A stretch of DNA of 64,000 bases. Origin: Paraburkholderia oxyphila NBRC 105797. GTDB taxonomy: Bacteria > Pseudomonadota > Gammaproteobacteria > Burkholderiales > Burkholderiaceae. This document shows positions 1 through 9,167 of the stretch, one piece after another; within the stretch, counting starts at the first letter, position 1, and every line of letters starts with the position of its first letter. The stretch is from assembly GCF_000685075.1 (NCBI RefSeq), contig NZ_BAYD01000003.1:186001-250000 (forward strand), written 5' to 3'. Position numbers and translations under genes: made by a program. Under the pieces are notes generated by a model. It was not told where the DNA came from. It saw nothing but the letters and a program-made list of their open reading frames with translations, and made no database searches.

Positions 1-1109
<1,109 letters not shown>

Positions 1110-1163
1110 GCACGTTGCGTGGCGCCGGCGGCATTTGCCGCGTCGGCGCCAGCCACACGCAGC

Positions 1164-1205
1164 AAAAAGGCGCTTCGTTCATCGCGAACGAAGCGCCTTT
1201 TTTTG
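1164..1205. terminator. Bidirectional intrinsic terminator between purB and gntK
   Basis: Arms of 15 bp (AAAGGCGCTTCGTTC and its complement) enclose a 5-nt loop, with an A run on the left and a T run on the right. It can therefore end purB on the plus strand and the gntP-gntK transcript on the minus strand. Confidence 0.9.
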
Positions 1206-1233
1206 CATCCGCGCTGGACGGCGCGCCCGACGA

Positions 1234-1737
1234 TCAAGTCGCGTAGCGCGTTGCCAGTTGCTTGATCACTTCATCGACGATCTGCTCGGGCGTGAGCGCG
1301 ATGCTGACCTCGATCGCCTCATCCGCACCCGGCTCTTCGAGCGTGTCAAGCTGGCTTTGCAGCAGCGACGGATCGAAGAAATGACCCGTGCGCGACGCGA
1401 GGCGCTCGTGCAGCACCGCAAAGGTGCCCTTCAGGTACACGAAGCACACGTCGCGGTCGCTGCCGCGCAGAATCGCGCGATACGAGCGCTTGAGCGACGA
1501 GCACGTGAACACGGCCGTCTCGTGCGCGCGCTGCTTTTCCTCGATGGCCACGCGGATCGTGCGCAGCCACGGCCAGCGGTCGTCGTCCGTGAGCGGGATG
1601 CCGTCGTGCATCTTCTTCTTGTTGGCTTCGCTATGGAAAGCGTCGCCGTCGGTGAAGCTGCAGTGCAGGCGCTCGGCAAGCAACTCGCCGATGCGTGTCT
1701 TGCCCGCACCCGACACACCCATTGCGATCAGAATCAT
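1234..1737 (-). CDS. gntK: Gluconokinase
   Basis: Phosphorylates D-gluconate to 6-phosphogluconate, the entry compound of the Entner-Doudoroff route encoded just upstream. The 167-residue protein has a Walker A loop MGVSGAGKT at residues 6-14 and the GntK landmarks DGDAFHSEANKKKM and PLTDDDRWPWL. The ATG at 1737 is chosen because AAGGAG lies just upstream and the P-loop then sits at the N-terminus as in the family. A longer frame to 1797 reads through a dispersed repeat and is probably not translated. It is the last gene of the block, 80 bp after the permease. Confidence 0.93.
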   Translation of the reverse strand: MILIAMGVSGAGKTRIGELLAERLHCSFTDGDAFHSEANKKKMHDGIPLTDDDRWPWLRTIRVAIEEKQRAHETAVFTCSSLKRSYRAILRGSDRDVCFVYLKGTFAVLHERLASRTGHFFDPSLLQSQLDTLEEPGADEAIEVSIALTPEQIVDEVIKQLATRYAT

Positions 1738-1752
1738 GGACTGCTCCTTGTC

Positions 1753-1800
1753 GACCGGAGTGGCTGCTTCAGCACTAACCCCGGTCCCATCCAACATGGT
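1753..1800 (+). repeat. Dispersed palindromic element, copy A
   Basis: Begins CCGGAGTGGCTGC and ends CCCCGGTCCCATCCAACATGG. It aligns closely with the reverse complement of 8564-8608 and with 43338-43379 and 50231-50263. It lies between the gluconate permease and gluconokinase genes. The outer CCGGAGT/(C)CCCGG arms can pair. Confidence 0.7.
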
Positions 1801-1817
1801 CGCAACATCGTTGCGCC

Positions 1818-3206
1818 TTACACCACGGTCGCCAGCGCAAACGTCAGCCCGAGGCCCATCAGCGAAATAATCGTCTCGCAGAGCGACCAGGTCTTGAAGG
1901 TCTGGCCGACGGTCATGCCGAAGTATTCCTTGATCAGCCAGAAGCCGCCGTCGTTGACGTGCGAAAAGATCAGCGAGCCCGAGCCCGTCGCGAGCACGAG
2001 CAGCTCGGGGCTCACCGCCGCGCCGCTCGCGGCGGCCACCGGGGCGACGATGCCGCAGGCCGTCGTCATGGCAACGGTGGCCGAGCCGGTCGCGAGACGA
2101 ATGAGCGCCGCGACGAACCAGCCGAACAGCAGCGGCGAGAGATGCGCCGACTGCGCCACGCCGACGATCTCCTTCGAGATGCCGCTATCCATCAGCACGC
2201 GGCCAAAGCCGCCGCCCGCGCCCACGATGAGCGTAATGCCTGCGATCGGCGCGAGGCAGTCGCCGCAGAACTTCTGGATCTGCGCGCGGTTGAAACCGCG
2301 TCGCGCGCCGAAAGTCCAGAAGCTCACCAGCACGGCGATCAGCAGCGCGACATCGGAGGTGCCTACGAAACGCAGCAGATTGTTCGGCAGGGTCTTGGGC
2401 GCGAACACGAGGTCGGCCCAGCTGCCGATCAGCATCAGGATCACGGGCAGCAGGATCGTGAATAGCGTGATGCCGAAGCTCGGCAATTCGCTATCGGCCT
2501 TGACCTTCATGTCGCCGATGAACTGCGCCGCGAGCGGATTGTTCTCGTTCAGCTTGATCGTGCGGTGAATGAGCAGCGCGAAGAGCGGACCGGCAACGAT
2601 CGCGGTTGGAATCCCGACGATCAGGCCGTAGGCGATGGTCCTGCCGATATCGGCGTGATAGGCCTGCACCGCGAGCAAGGCGGCCGGGTGCGGCGGAATC
2701 AGGCCGTGCACGACGGAAAGCCCCGCCACCATCGGCAAGCCGACGAGCAGCAGCGACTTGCCGGTGCGCTTGGCGACGTTGAACGCGATCGGAATCAGCA
2801 GCACGAAGCCGACTTCGAAGAACACCGGCAAGCCGACGATGATGGCGACGAACATCATCGCCCAGTGGATGTTCTTCTCGCCGAACCAGCGGATCAGCGT
2901 CGTGGCGACGCGCTCGGCGCCGCCCGATTCCGCCATCATCTTGCCGAGCATGGTGCCAAGGCCCACCACGATCGCGATGTGACCGAGCGTGTTGCCGTTG
3001 CCGGTTTCGAACGATTTGACGATCTGATCCATCGGCATGCCGGCAGCGAGGCCGAGCAGCAGCGAAACGATGATCAGGACGAGAAATGGATAGACCTTCC
3101 AGCGCGTGATCATGAAGATCAGCGCGGCAATCGCGATGAGCGCATAAATCAGCAGCATGCTGCCGTGGGCCACTCCCATGAGGCTCTTCTCCAGTGAGTT
3201 GTTCAT
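1818..3206 (-). CDS. gntP: Gluconate:H+ symporter, GntP family
   Basis: An inner-membrane permease of 462 residues with about 12-14 hydrophobic segments, matching GntP/GntT-family gluconate transporters. Visible family features are the early segment with PFLVLIIVSLLLGLAAG, the GLPVFFEVGFVLLIPI loop, HGLIPPHPAAL, and the C-terminal HVNDGGFWLIKEY. The ATG at 3206 has GGAAGGA upstream. Co-directional with gntK, which follows by 80 bp, and downstream of eda-edd, so gluconate uptake, phosphorylation and breakdown are encoded together. The family also includes permeases for related sugar acids; gluconate is the best guess given the kinase. Confidence 0.92.
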   Translation of the reverse strand: MNNSLEKSLMGVAHGSMLLIYALIAIAALIFMITRWKVYPFLVLIIVSLLLGLAAGMPMDQIVKSFETGNGNTLGHIAIVVGLGTMLGKMMAESGGAERVATTLIRWFGEKNIHWAMMFVAIIVGLPVFFEVGFVLLIPIAFNVAKRTGKSLLLVGLPMVAGLSVVHGLIPPHPAALLAVQAYHADIGRTIAYGLIVGIPTAIVAGPLFALLIHRTIKLNENNPLAAQFIGDMKVKADSELPSFGITLFTILLPVILMLIGSWADLVFAPKTLPNNLLRFVGTSDVALLIAVLVSFWTFGARRGFNRAQIQKFCGDCLAPIAGITLIVGAGGGFGRVLMDSGISKEIVGVAQSAHLSPLLFGWFVAALIRLATGSATVAMTTACGIVAPVAAASGAAVSPELLVLATGSGSLIFSHVNDGGFWLIKEYFGMTVGQTFKTWSLCETIISLMGLGLTFALATVV

Positions 3207-3592
3207 TGTCCTTCCACGGCAACACTAGAACGTCAGTGCCTTGCGCGCGGAAGGGCCCGGCATTCGAAGGGCCGAGATTGTAGAGGTTATAGCGGCTTTC
3301 GGCGCCATGTGCCTGAAAAACGAGCGAAAGACGAGCGAGCCGCGCAAGCCATACGCCCAAAGGGCGCGGCCTGCGCGGCTCGTAGATCCGACAGGATGAA
3401 GAGCGGTCCAGATGGGCCAGCCCCAATGGACCAACCCAGATGGGCCAAGCCATCCTGCGCGGCACGCCGATCTTCTTCAAACGTTCGTCAGTTAGTTGCC
3501 TTTAGCTCGAGTTGAGACCAGCGTTCAAGTCACTCGCGCAGCGCTGGCATTCAGGGCCTGAACGCCCGGAATACCGTCCACCGCACGCGATC
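3207..3592. other. Non-coding gap between eda and gntP
   Basis: 386 bases with no convincing gene. On the minus strand a TACAAT-like -10 lies near 3275-3280, in a position to serve gntP. TTGTAG at 3278-3283 resembles one half of the HexR sites near 6.3 kb but has no clear second half. Three imperfect copies of a unit of about 14 bp (CAGATGGGCCAGCC, CAATGGACCAACC, CAGATGGGCCAAGCC) run from 3409 to 3451. Confidence 0.5.
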
Positions 3593-4234
3593 TCAGCGTA
3601 GCGGGCGCGCCAGCTCGCTCGCGGCGTGCGCGAGGCGCGTCACCTCGGCCCAGTCCTGGGCGGCAACTGCCGCCTTCGGCGTGAGCCACGAACCGCCCAC
3701 GCAGACCACATTGGGCAGCGCGAGGAAGTTGATCGCGGATTCGGCGGTGATACCGCCCGTGGGGCAGAACTTGAGCGTCGGGAACGGGCCGTGGAAAGCC
3801 TGCAGCATGTTGATGCCGCCCGCGGGCACCGCCGGGAAGAACTTGACGATCTCGTAGCCAAACTCCATTGCCGCGATGATGTCGGACGGCGTCATGACAC
3901 CGGGCAACAGCGGCAGGCCCGCGTCGAGCGACGCCTGATGGATGTCGCGCGTGAGGCCCGGCGATACACCGAACTGCGCGCCGGCCTTTTTCGCGAGCGC
4001 GCAGTGCTCGGGCTTCGTGATCGTGCCCACGCCGACGACGATATCCGGCGCGATCTTCGCCGCGCGCTCGATCGCCTCGAGGCCCGCCGCCGTGCGCAGC
4101 GTGATCTCCAGCACCTTCACGCCGCCCGCGTGCAGCGCGCGCGAAACGTGCTCGCCCTGCTCGGGCGTATCGAATGCCAGCACCGGAATCACCGGGCCGA
4201 GGCGGACAATGTCGGCCACCGTGCTTGTTGCCAT
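3593..4234 (-). CDS. eda: KDPG aldolase (2-dehydro-3-deoxyphosphogluconate aldolase)
   Basis: Cleaves 2-keto-3-deoxy-6-phosphogluconate to pyruvate and glyceraldehyde 3-phosphate, the last step of the Entner-Doudoroff pathway. The 213-residue class I aldolase shows the Schiff-base lysine in EIVKFFPA (Lys131), the general-base glutamate in LEITLRT (Glu43), GVGTIT and the phosphate-binding FCPTGGI. The start at 4234 has AAGGAG at a normal distance. It lies 71 bp downstream of edd and reads the same way. A second aldolase of this fold (44222-44920) is in the galactose cluster; this one is the gluconate-type enzyme by context and sequence. Confidence 0.96.
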   Translation of the reverse strand: MATSTVADIVRLGPVIPVLAFDTPEQGEHVSRALHAGGVKVLEITLRTAAGLEAIERAAKIAPDIVVGVGTITKPEHCALAKKAGAQFGVSPGLTRDIHQASLDAGLPLLPGVMTPSDIIAAMEFGYEIVKFFPAVPAGGINMLQAFHGPFPTLKFCPTGGITAESAINFLALPNVVCVGGSWLTPKAAVAAQDWAEVTRLAHAASELARPLR

Positions 4235-4266
4235 GATCAGGCTCCTTGATGATGAATTCAGTTTGT

Positions 4267-4316
4267 CGCTCAGTGCGTCGAGCAGTTCGTCGCGCAGTGT
4301 GCCGCTCAGTGCGTCG
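4267..4316. repeat. 14-bp direct repeat spanning the edd stop codon
   Basis: CGCTCAGTGCGTCG occurs at 4267-4280 and 4303-4316, 36 bp apart, with degenerate related units between them. The right copy contains the edd stop codon (4306-4308 on the minus strand). Confidence 0.6.
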
Positions 4317-6207
4317 TTTGTGAGGCGGCCACAGGCGCGGCTGCCGACGCGCTCGCGTGCGACGTGGCCGGCACTTCGCCGACGAGCGGGCCGAACACCG
4401 ACGCGCCCAGCTCCGCAGGCGCGGCAGCGGCGCGGAATACGCCGAACAGCTCGCGGCCGAAGCCCACTTCATTGCTTTCCTGATGGGCGGGTTGCGCGAC
4501 CGGACGCGCGTTCCATTCCGCCTCGTCCACTTCGACGTCGAGCACGCCCGCGACCGCATCGATCACGACGATGTCGCCGTCGCGCACCTTGCCGATCGGC
4601 CCGTGCAGCAGCGTTTCCGGCGAGACGTGGATCACGGCCGGCACCTTGCCCGACGCGCCCGACATGCGCCCATCGGTCACGAGCGCAACGTGGAAGCCCT
4701 TGTCCTGCAGCACGCCGAGCAGCGGCGTGAGGCGGTGCAGCTCCGGCATGCCGTTGGCGCGTGCGCCCTGGAAGCGCACGACGGCCACGAAATCGCGCTC
4801 GAGCTCGCCGCGGTCGAAGGCTTCCTGCACGGCTTCCTGCGAATCGAACACCACGGCCGGCGCGCGCACCAGGCGATGATCGGGCGCCACCGCCGAAATC
4901 TTGATGACGCCGCGGCCAATGCGGCCTTGCATCAGACGCAAGCCACCGTCCGGCTGGAACGGCTCGGGAAGCGGGCGCAGCACGGCCGTGTCGGCGCTCT
5001 TCTCGACCGCCGGCACCCACGTGAGCTTGCCGTCGAGCAGCTTCGGCTCTTCGGTGTAGTGGCGCAGGCCCTCGCCCGCCACCGTTTTTACGTCTTCGTG
5101 AAGCAGACCGCCGTCGAGCAGCTCGCGCACGAGGAAGGCGATGCCGCCCGCCGCGTGGAAATGATTCACGTCCGCCTTGCCGTTCGGATAGACGCGCGCG
5201 AGCAGCGGCACCGCGGCCGACAGTTCGTCGAAATCGTTCCAGTCGATGAGGATGCCCGCCGCGCGCGCCATCGCCACGAGGTGCAGCGTGTGGTTGGTCG
5301 AGCCGCCCGTCGCCATCAGCGCGACGATGCCGTTGATCACCGCCTTCTCGTCGACCACGTGGCCGATCGGCGTGTAGTTGCCGCGCTCGACGGTCAGCTC
5401 GAGTACGCGGCGCGCAGCCGCGGCAGTGAGCTCGTCGCGCAGCGGCGTATGCGGATGGATGAAGGCCGAGCCCGGCAGATGCAGGCCCATGATTTCCATC
5501 AGCATCTGGTTGCTGTTGGCCGTGCCGTAGAACGTGCAGGTGCCGTGGCCGTGGTACGCGGCGGCCTCGGATTCGAGCAGCGCCTCGCGGTCGCACTGGC
5601 CAGTCGCGAATTTCTGCCGCACCTTGGCTTTGTCGTCGTTCGAAATACCGCTCGTCATCGGACCGGCGGGCACGAAAATTGTGGGCAGATGGCCGAATTG
5701 CAGCGCGCCGATCAGAAGCCCCGGCACGATCTTGTCGCACACGCCAAGGCACAGCGCCGCGTCGAACATGTTGTGCGTGAGCGCAACGGCCGTGCTCATC
5801 GCGATCACTTCGCGCGAGAACAGCGACAGCTCCATGCCGGCGTTGCCTTGCGTGACGCCGTCGCACATCGCGGGCACACCGCCCGCGAACTGCGCGACGC
5901 CGCCGACTTCGCGGGCCGCCTTCTTGATGATGTCGGGGAAATCCTTGTAGGGCGCGTGGGCCGAAAGCATCTCGTTATAGGCCGAGACGATGCCGACGTT
6001 CGGTTCGCGGATCGCCTTGATGGCGATCTTGTCGCGCCCCTCGAGACCGGCGAAGCCGTGAGCGAGGTTCGCGCACGAGAGCGCGCCGCGCGCCGGGAAA
6101 CGGTCCTGCGCCGCCGCGATACGTGCGAGATAGGCCTCGCGCGTCGGCTTGCTGCGCTCGATCACGCGCCGCGTGACCTTCATCAACTGCGAATGCGGGG
6201 AAACCAT
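4306..6207 (-). CDS. edd: Phosphogluconate dehydratase
   Basis: Dehydrates 6-phosphogluconate to KDPG, the committed step of the Entner-Doudoroff pathway. The 633-residue protein belongs to the IlvD/Edd family of Fe-S dehydratases. Family motifs include the cysteine-bearing [12 protein letters not shown] and [28 protein letters not shown], and [13 protein letters not shown] near the C-terminus. The ATG at 6207 follows an AAGGAAGGAG ribosome site; the frame extends to 6255 but only the shorter start has this signal. The gene is divergent from the HexR-like regulator, with an operator-like palindrome 75 bp upstream of the start. Confidence 0.96.
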   Translation of the reverse strand: MVSPHSQLMKVTRRVIERSKPTREAYLARIAAAQDRFPARGALSCANLAHGFAGLEGRDKIAIKAIREPNVGIVSAYNEMLSAHAPYKDFPDIIKKAAREVGGVAQFAGGVPAMCDGVTQGNAGMELSLFSREVIAMSTAVALTHNMFDAALCLGVCDKIVPGLLIGALQFGHLPTIFVPAGPMTSGISNDDKAKVRQKFATGQCDREALLESEAAAYHGHGTCTFYGTANSNQMLMEIMGLHLPGSAFIHPHTPLRDELTAAAARRVLELTVERGNYTPIGHVVDEKAVINGIVALMATGGSTNHTLHLVAMARAAGILIDWNDFDELSAAVPLLARVYPNGKADVNHFHAAGGIAFLVRELLDGGLLHEDVKTVAGEGLRHYTEEPKLLDGKLTWVPAVEKSADTAVLRPLPEPFQPDGGLRLMQGRIGRGVIKISAVAPDHRLVRAPAVVFDSQEAVQEAFDRGELERDFVAVVRFQGARANGMPELHRLTPLLGVLQDKGFHVALVTDGRMSGASGKVPAVIHVSPETLLHGPIGKVRDGDIVVIDAVAGVLDVEVDEAEWNARPVAQPAHQESNEVGFGRELFGVFRAAAAPAELGASVFGPLVGEVPATSHASASAAAPVAASQTTH

Positions 6208-6281
6208 CGAATCTCCTTCCTTTTTTATCTCGCGGGGCGCTCGGGGACGCATCACGCGATCCGGTCAGCGATGGAGCGATG

Positions 6282-6299
6282 TTAGTAGAAAAACTACAA
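6282..6299 (-). promoter_or_regulatory. Candidate HexR operator in front of edd
   Basis: Reads TTGTAGTTTTTCTACTAA on the minus strand. The core is an inverted repeat GTAG-5 nt-CTAC (6285-6297). It shares TTGTAGTTTTT with the site at 6414-6429. Known HexR operators in other proteobacteria are TGTA-AT-rich-TACA palindromes. It lies about 80 bp upstream of the edd start. Confidence 0.7.
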
Positions 6300-6413
6300 G
6301 ATCGCAATCCCGGTTTTGCCCTGGGATTGAACCATGTGAACGCTGAAAATTCCCGTGTTTACCGGGATCTTTCTCGCTTCAGTTAAATCAGCCTTGCATC
6401 TTTACGTCGATTC

Positions 6414-6429
6414 TTGTAGTTTTTGTACA
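6414..6429 (+). promoter_or_regulatory. Candidate HexR operator in front of hexR
   Basis: TTGTAGTTTTTGTACA, containing TGTA-7 nt-TACA. It lies 55-70 bp upstream of the regulator start, which suggests autoregulation. It is followed by CTATAGT (6444-6450), a possible -10 element. Confidence 0.7.
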
Positions 6430-6483
6430 TATCCATCGATCCGCTATAGTCCACGGATCTTTCAGCATAGTGCGAGTTTCCCG

Positions 6484-7341
6484 ATGCTGCTGTCCCAGGT
6501 GAAGGCCATACGCGAGCAATTGCGCCCCTCCGAGCGCAAGCTCGCCGATTACATCGTCGAGGCGCCGCGCGAGCTGCTCGACCTTTCGATGACCGAGGTC
6601 GCCCAGCGCGCCGGCGTGAGCCAGCCGACCATCGCGCGCTTCTGCCACGCGCTTGGCTTCTCGGGCTTTCGCGAGTTCAAGATCCGGCTCGCGCAGGCCG
6701 TGGCGAGCGATCTGCCCACGGAGATGCCCGCCGTCTACCGCGACGTGCGCCCGGACGAACCGGTGCCCGGCGTCGCCGCAAAAGTGCTCGACCGGACGAT
6801 CGGCGCACTCGTGCAGGTGCGCAACAATCTGTCCACGGACGCGCTCGGCGCCGCCATCGACCTGCTCGCCAAGGCTTCGCGCATCGAGTTCTATGGCGCG
6901 GGCGGCTCAGGCATCGCGGCGCAGGACATGCAGCACAAGTTCTTTCGGCTTGGCATGCCGAGCGTCGCCTACTCGGACCCACACACGTTCCTGATGTCGG
7001 CGGCGCTGCTCGGGCCGGGCGACGTGGTCGTCGCCATCTCGAATACGGGGCGTACACGCGATGTGGTGGATGCGGCGCAAACGGCGCTCGACCGGGGCGC
7101 GAAGGTCATCGCCATCACGCACGGCACTTCGCCGCTCGCACGCCTTGCGAGCGTGGGATTGCACGCTAACGTCGACGAAGACACCGACGTGTTCTCGCCG
7201 ATGACTTCGCGTACTTCACATCTCGCGATAGGCGACATTCTTGCGGTGGGCGTGGCGCTGCAGCGTGGACCTGAGCTTGCGGAAAAGCTCGCCGGCGCGA
7301 AGGACATCATCGCGCGGCGGAGGCTGGACGCGAACGGCTGA
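6484..7341 (+). CDS. hexR: RpiR-family transcriptional regulator, HexR-like
   Basis: A 285-residue repressor with an N-terminal RpiR helix-turn-helix (MTEVAQRAGVSQPTIARF, about residues 32-50) and a C-terminal SIS sugar-phosphate-binding domain (FYGAGGSGIAAQD, then VVVAISNTGRTRDVV). HexR proteins repress edd/eda and related central-carbon genes and are released by KDPG. The assignment rests on the divergent position from edd-eda and on two matching palindromes between them. The ATG at 6484 is chosen because MLLSQVKAIREQL is the typical N-terminus; the frame is open to 6355, over one of the operators. A different RpiR protein is at 50300-51268. Confidence 0.88.
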   Translation: MLLSQVKAIREQLRPSERKLADYIVEAPRELLDLSMTEVAQRAGVSQPTIARFCHALGFSGFREFKIRLAQAVASDLPTEMPAVYRDVRPDEPVPGVAAKVLDRTIGALVQVRNNLSTDALGAAIDLLAKASRIEFYGAGGSGIAAQDMQHKFFRLGMPSVAYSDPHTFLMSAALLGPGDVVVAISNTGRTRDVVDAAQTALDRGAKVIAITHGTSPLARLASVGLHANVDEDTDVFSPMTSRTSHLAIGDILAVGVALQRGPELAEKLAGAKDIIARRRLDANG

Positions 7342-7388
7342 ACGCGTCGCGCGGCCGGGCGCACCGAAAATCTCGCGCCTGAATAAAA

Positions 7389-7416
7389 AAAGCGGGCTCC
7401 CGAAGGAGCCCGCTTT
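7389..7416. terminator. Intrinsic terminator after hexR
   Basis: A 12-bp stem (AAAGCGGGCTCC and complement) with a CGAA loop. The longer T run is on the minus strand; on the plus strand only TTT follows. It can stop hexR and would also stop minus-strand transcription from the adhesin remnant. Confidence 0.8.
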
Positions 7417-7506
7417 GCGTTCCGGCCTGAACTACGCAGCCGGGCAATGACAAGGATCCGGGCTCACCAGAGGCGGCCGCGCCGCTCCTGGCTTGCGATC
7501 AGACGC

Positions 7507-8370
7507 TTACCACTGGTACGCCATACCGCCGCCGTACGTAGCACCGCCACCCGAGGCATAGTGGGTGCGACGACGGACAGCTCACCGCATCGTACGAGCT
7601 TGCACCATTCGCCACGTTATGCAGTGCGACCGGCTTGGTCGAACCCTTGCCGCCGAGCGTCACCGAGCCCTTCGACGTGTCATCGTACGCAACGAACGCA
7701 TTCGTGATATTGCCCGAGCTGTCTGTCGTCGCACCCAGCGCGTACAGTTGTGCACCGTTCACCGCGTCGGTACTCGACGCGTTCAGCGTGCCGTTCGCCA
7801 CATTCGTCAGCTGAACCGGTGCATGACCTGTGCCACCGAACGTCACCTTGTCGTGCGCCGATGTGTCGTAAATCACAGCATCAGGAGAGCCGCCACTCGC
7901 CTTTGCGTTGATGGCAGTCAGTGCCGATCCGACATCCGTGTAAGTCGAACCCGAAAGGTTATAGGTCGGCGTACTGATCGAGCCGTTCGCATTGACGGAG
8001 GTCGAGCCACCCAGCGCAGCCGCCGTGCTCGAAGCCAGACCGTAGAGTTGCGCGCCGTTCACTGCCCACCGAAATGGTGTTCGCCACGGTCGCCACCGAA
8101 CCCGAGCCCAGCGCCACCGAGTCGTTGGCCGATGCCAGCGCCTGGATGCCGACTGCCGTGCTCCCGCTGCCGTCCGCCTCCGTGTTCGAGCCAATGGCGA
8201 TGCTGCCGGCGCCGTTCGCGCGCGCAACGTCGCTCGGCGAATACGAGCCGCTTGCGTTGGCGATACCCCGGACCTGCGAATAGTAGGCCGCGGTTTTGTA
8301 CGGCGCCCCAACCGCCGCCGAGGTATCAACCCCGGAACCCGACGACGAAGCACCCAGCATCGCGCCGGCG
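7507..8370 (-). pseudogene. Remnant of a trimeric autotransporter (YadA-like) adhesin
   Basis: Fragments of a surface adhesin in more than one frame. From about 8350 down to 8066 there are YadA-head repeats (GAGSIAIGSNTEADGSGS, STAVGIQALASANDSVALG). After a frame change at 8055-8065 come stalk/connector modules (AVNGAQLYGL; LTNVANGTLNASSTDAVNGA). After a second change near 7550 come the last residues of the outer-membrane anchor, ending GMAYQW and a stop at 7507-7509. There is no start codon, signal peptide or complete anchor barrel, so it cannot make a working autotransporter. The upstream boundary is approximate. Confidence 0.82.
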
Positions 8371-8375
8371 CGGAG

Positions 8376-8558
8376 CAGCCTGACCGACTGCTGGCTTACG
8401 CCACCTTGCGCCGCGATCATACCGGCATCAACCGCTATACGCCTGCGCAGGGCTATCGGCCGATCGAATACCGCTTTGCAGACGTCTTCATGAAGCGGGA
8501 TGACGGTTGGCGCGTCGTGGGCGCGCGCATGCGCCGCAAGGAATCGGGCAGCATCTGA
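8376..8558 (+). pseudogene. 3' remnant of a SnoaL/NTF2-like (DUF4440-type) gene
   Basis: The frame ending TGA at 8556-8558 reads LLAYATLRRDHTGINRY, then RPIEYRFADVFMKRDDGW and RVVGARMRRK. This is the C-terminal beta-sheet pattern of small SnoaL/NTF2-like proteins. The 5' half is absent: the frame runs into the adhesin remnant near 8370 with no start codon. It appears to be a gene cut by the rearrangement that placed the adhesin here. The family call is from motif memory; function is unknown. Confidence 0.6.
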
Positions 8559-8563
8559 GCTTG

Positions 8564-8608
8564 CCATGTTGCATGGGACCGGAGTGAGCACTAAAGCGCT
8601 AACTCCGG
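8564..8608 (-). repeat. Dispersed palindromic element, copy B
   Basis: On the minus strand it begins CCGGAGTTAGCGCTTTAG and ends CACTCCGGTCCCATGCAAC plus ATGG. Outer arms CCGGAGT/ACTCCGG pair perfectly. It matches copies at 1753, 43338 and 50231 and lies between the SnoaL remnant and hemJ. Confidence 0.75.
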
Positions 8609-8651
8609 GGCAACCGGCCGCCCATCAAGGAAGGAAGGGAAAAAGCGCGCG

Positions 8652-9068
8652 TCAGAAAGGCTTGATGACGACCAGCGCCACCGCGGCCAGCATGCCGAGC
8701 ACCGGGAGTTCGTTGAACATGCGGTACCACTTGTCTGAGCGGCGATTCTCGCCGCGCTCGAAGGTCTTGAGCAAACGACCGCAATACGCGTGATAGACGA
8801 TGAGCAGGACCACGACGCCCACTTTCGCGTGGATCCACCCCTGGCCGCGCCCGATCCCCACCACGAGCCACAGCCACAGCCCGCAGAGCAGCGCGGGCAC
8901 GGCAATCAGCGTCATGAAGCGATAGAGCTTGCGCGCCATGATGAGCAGGCGCTGGATGGCCGCGGGCTCGGTTTCCATCGCGAGATTCACGAAGATGCGC
9001 GGCAGGTAGAACAGGCCCGCGAACCACGAGGCGATCAGAACGATGTGAAACGTCTTGACCCAGAGCAT
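8652..9068 (-). CDS. hemJ: Protoporphyrinogen IX oxidase, HemJ type
   Basis: A small integral membrane protein (138 residues, about four membrane helices) of the UPF0093/HemJ family, which oxidises protoporphyrinogen IX to protoporphyrin IX in organisms lacking HemG or HemY. Visible family features are the N-terminal LWVKTFHIVLIASWFAGLFY with His8, the YLPR segment, WIHAKVGVVVLL in the third helix, and KWYRMFNELP before the last helix. The ATG at 9068 gives the usual family length of about 140. It lies 99 bp downstream of proA, same strand. Confidence 0.88.
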   Translation of the reverse strand: MLWVKTFHIVLIASWFAGLFYLPRIFVNLAMETEPAAIQRLLIMARKLYRFMTLIAVPALLCGLWLWLVVGIGRGQGWIHAKVGVVVLLIVYHAYCGRLLKTFERGENRRSDKWYRMFNELPVLGMLAAVALVVIKPF

Positions 9069-9167
9069 CGGCGATCCTTGTTGTTATCGGCGTAGTGAAT
9101 ACGGGAACTGCACAGGGCGTGGCGCGAGCGAGATGCGCGTGCCTTGTGTGGCACGCGCAGCGCCCGC

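Noticed and set aside
1738..1797. N-terminal extension of gluconokinase to 1797
   Set aside because: The extra codons come from a dispersed repeat and the good ribosome site is at the inner ATG (1737).
3409..3451. CRISPR-like array in the eda/gntP gap
   Set aside because: Only three imperfect units of about 14 bp with no unique spacers.
4357..6285. Long plus-strand frame opposite edd
   Set aside because: Shadow frame of edd, with His/Arg-rich composition and no family resemblance.
7507..8370. A functional short adhesin
   Set aside because: No start codon or signal sequence, two frame changes, and only the last residues of the anchor remain.
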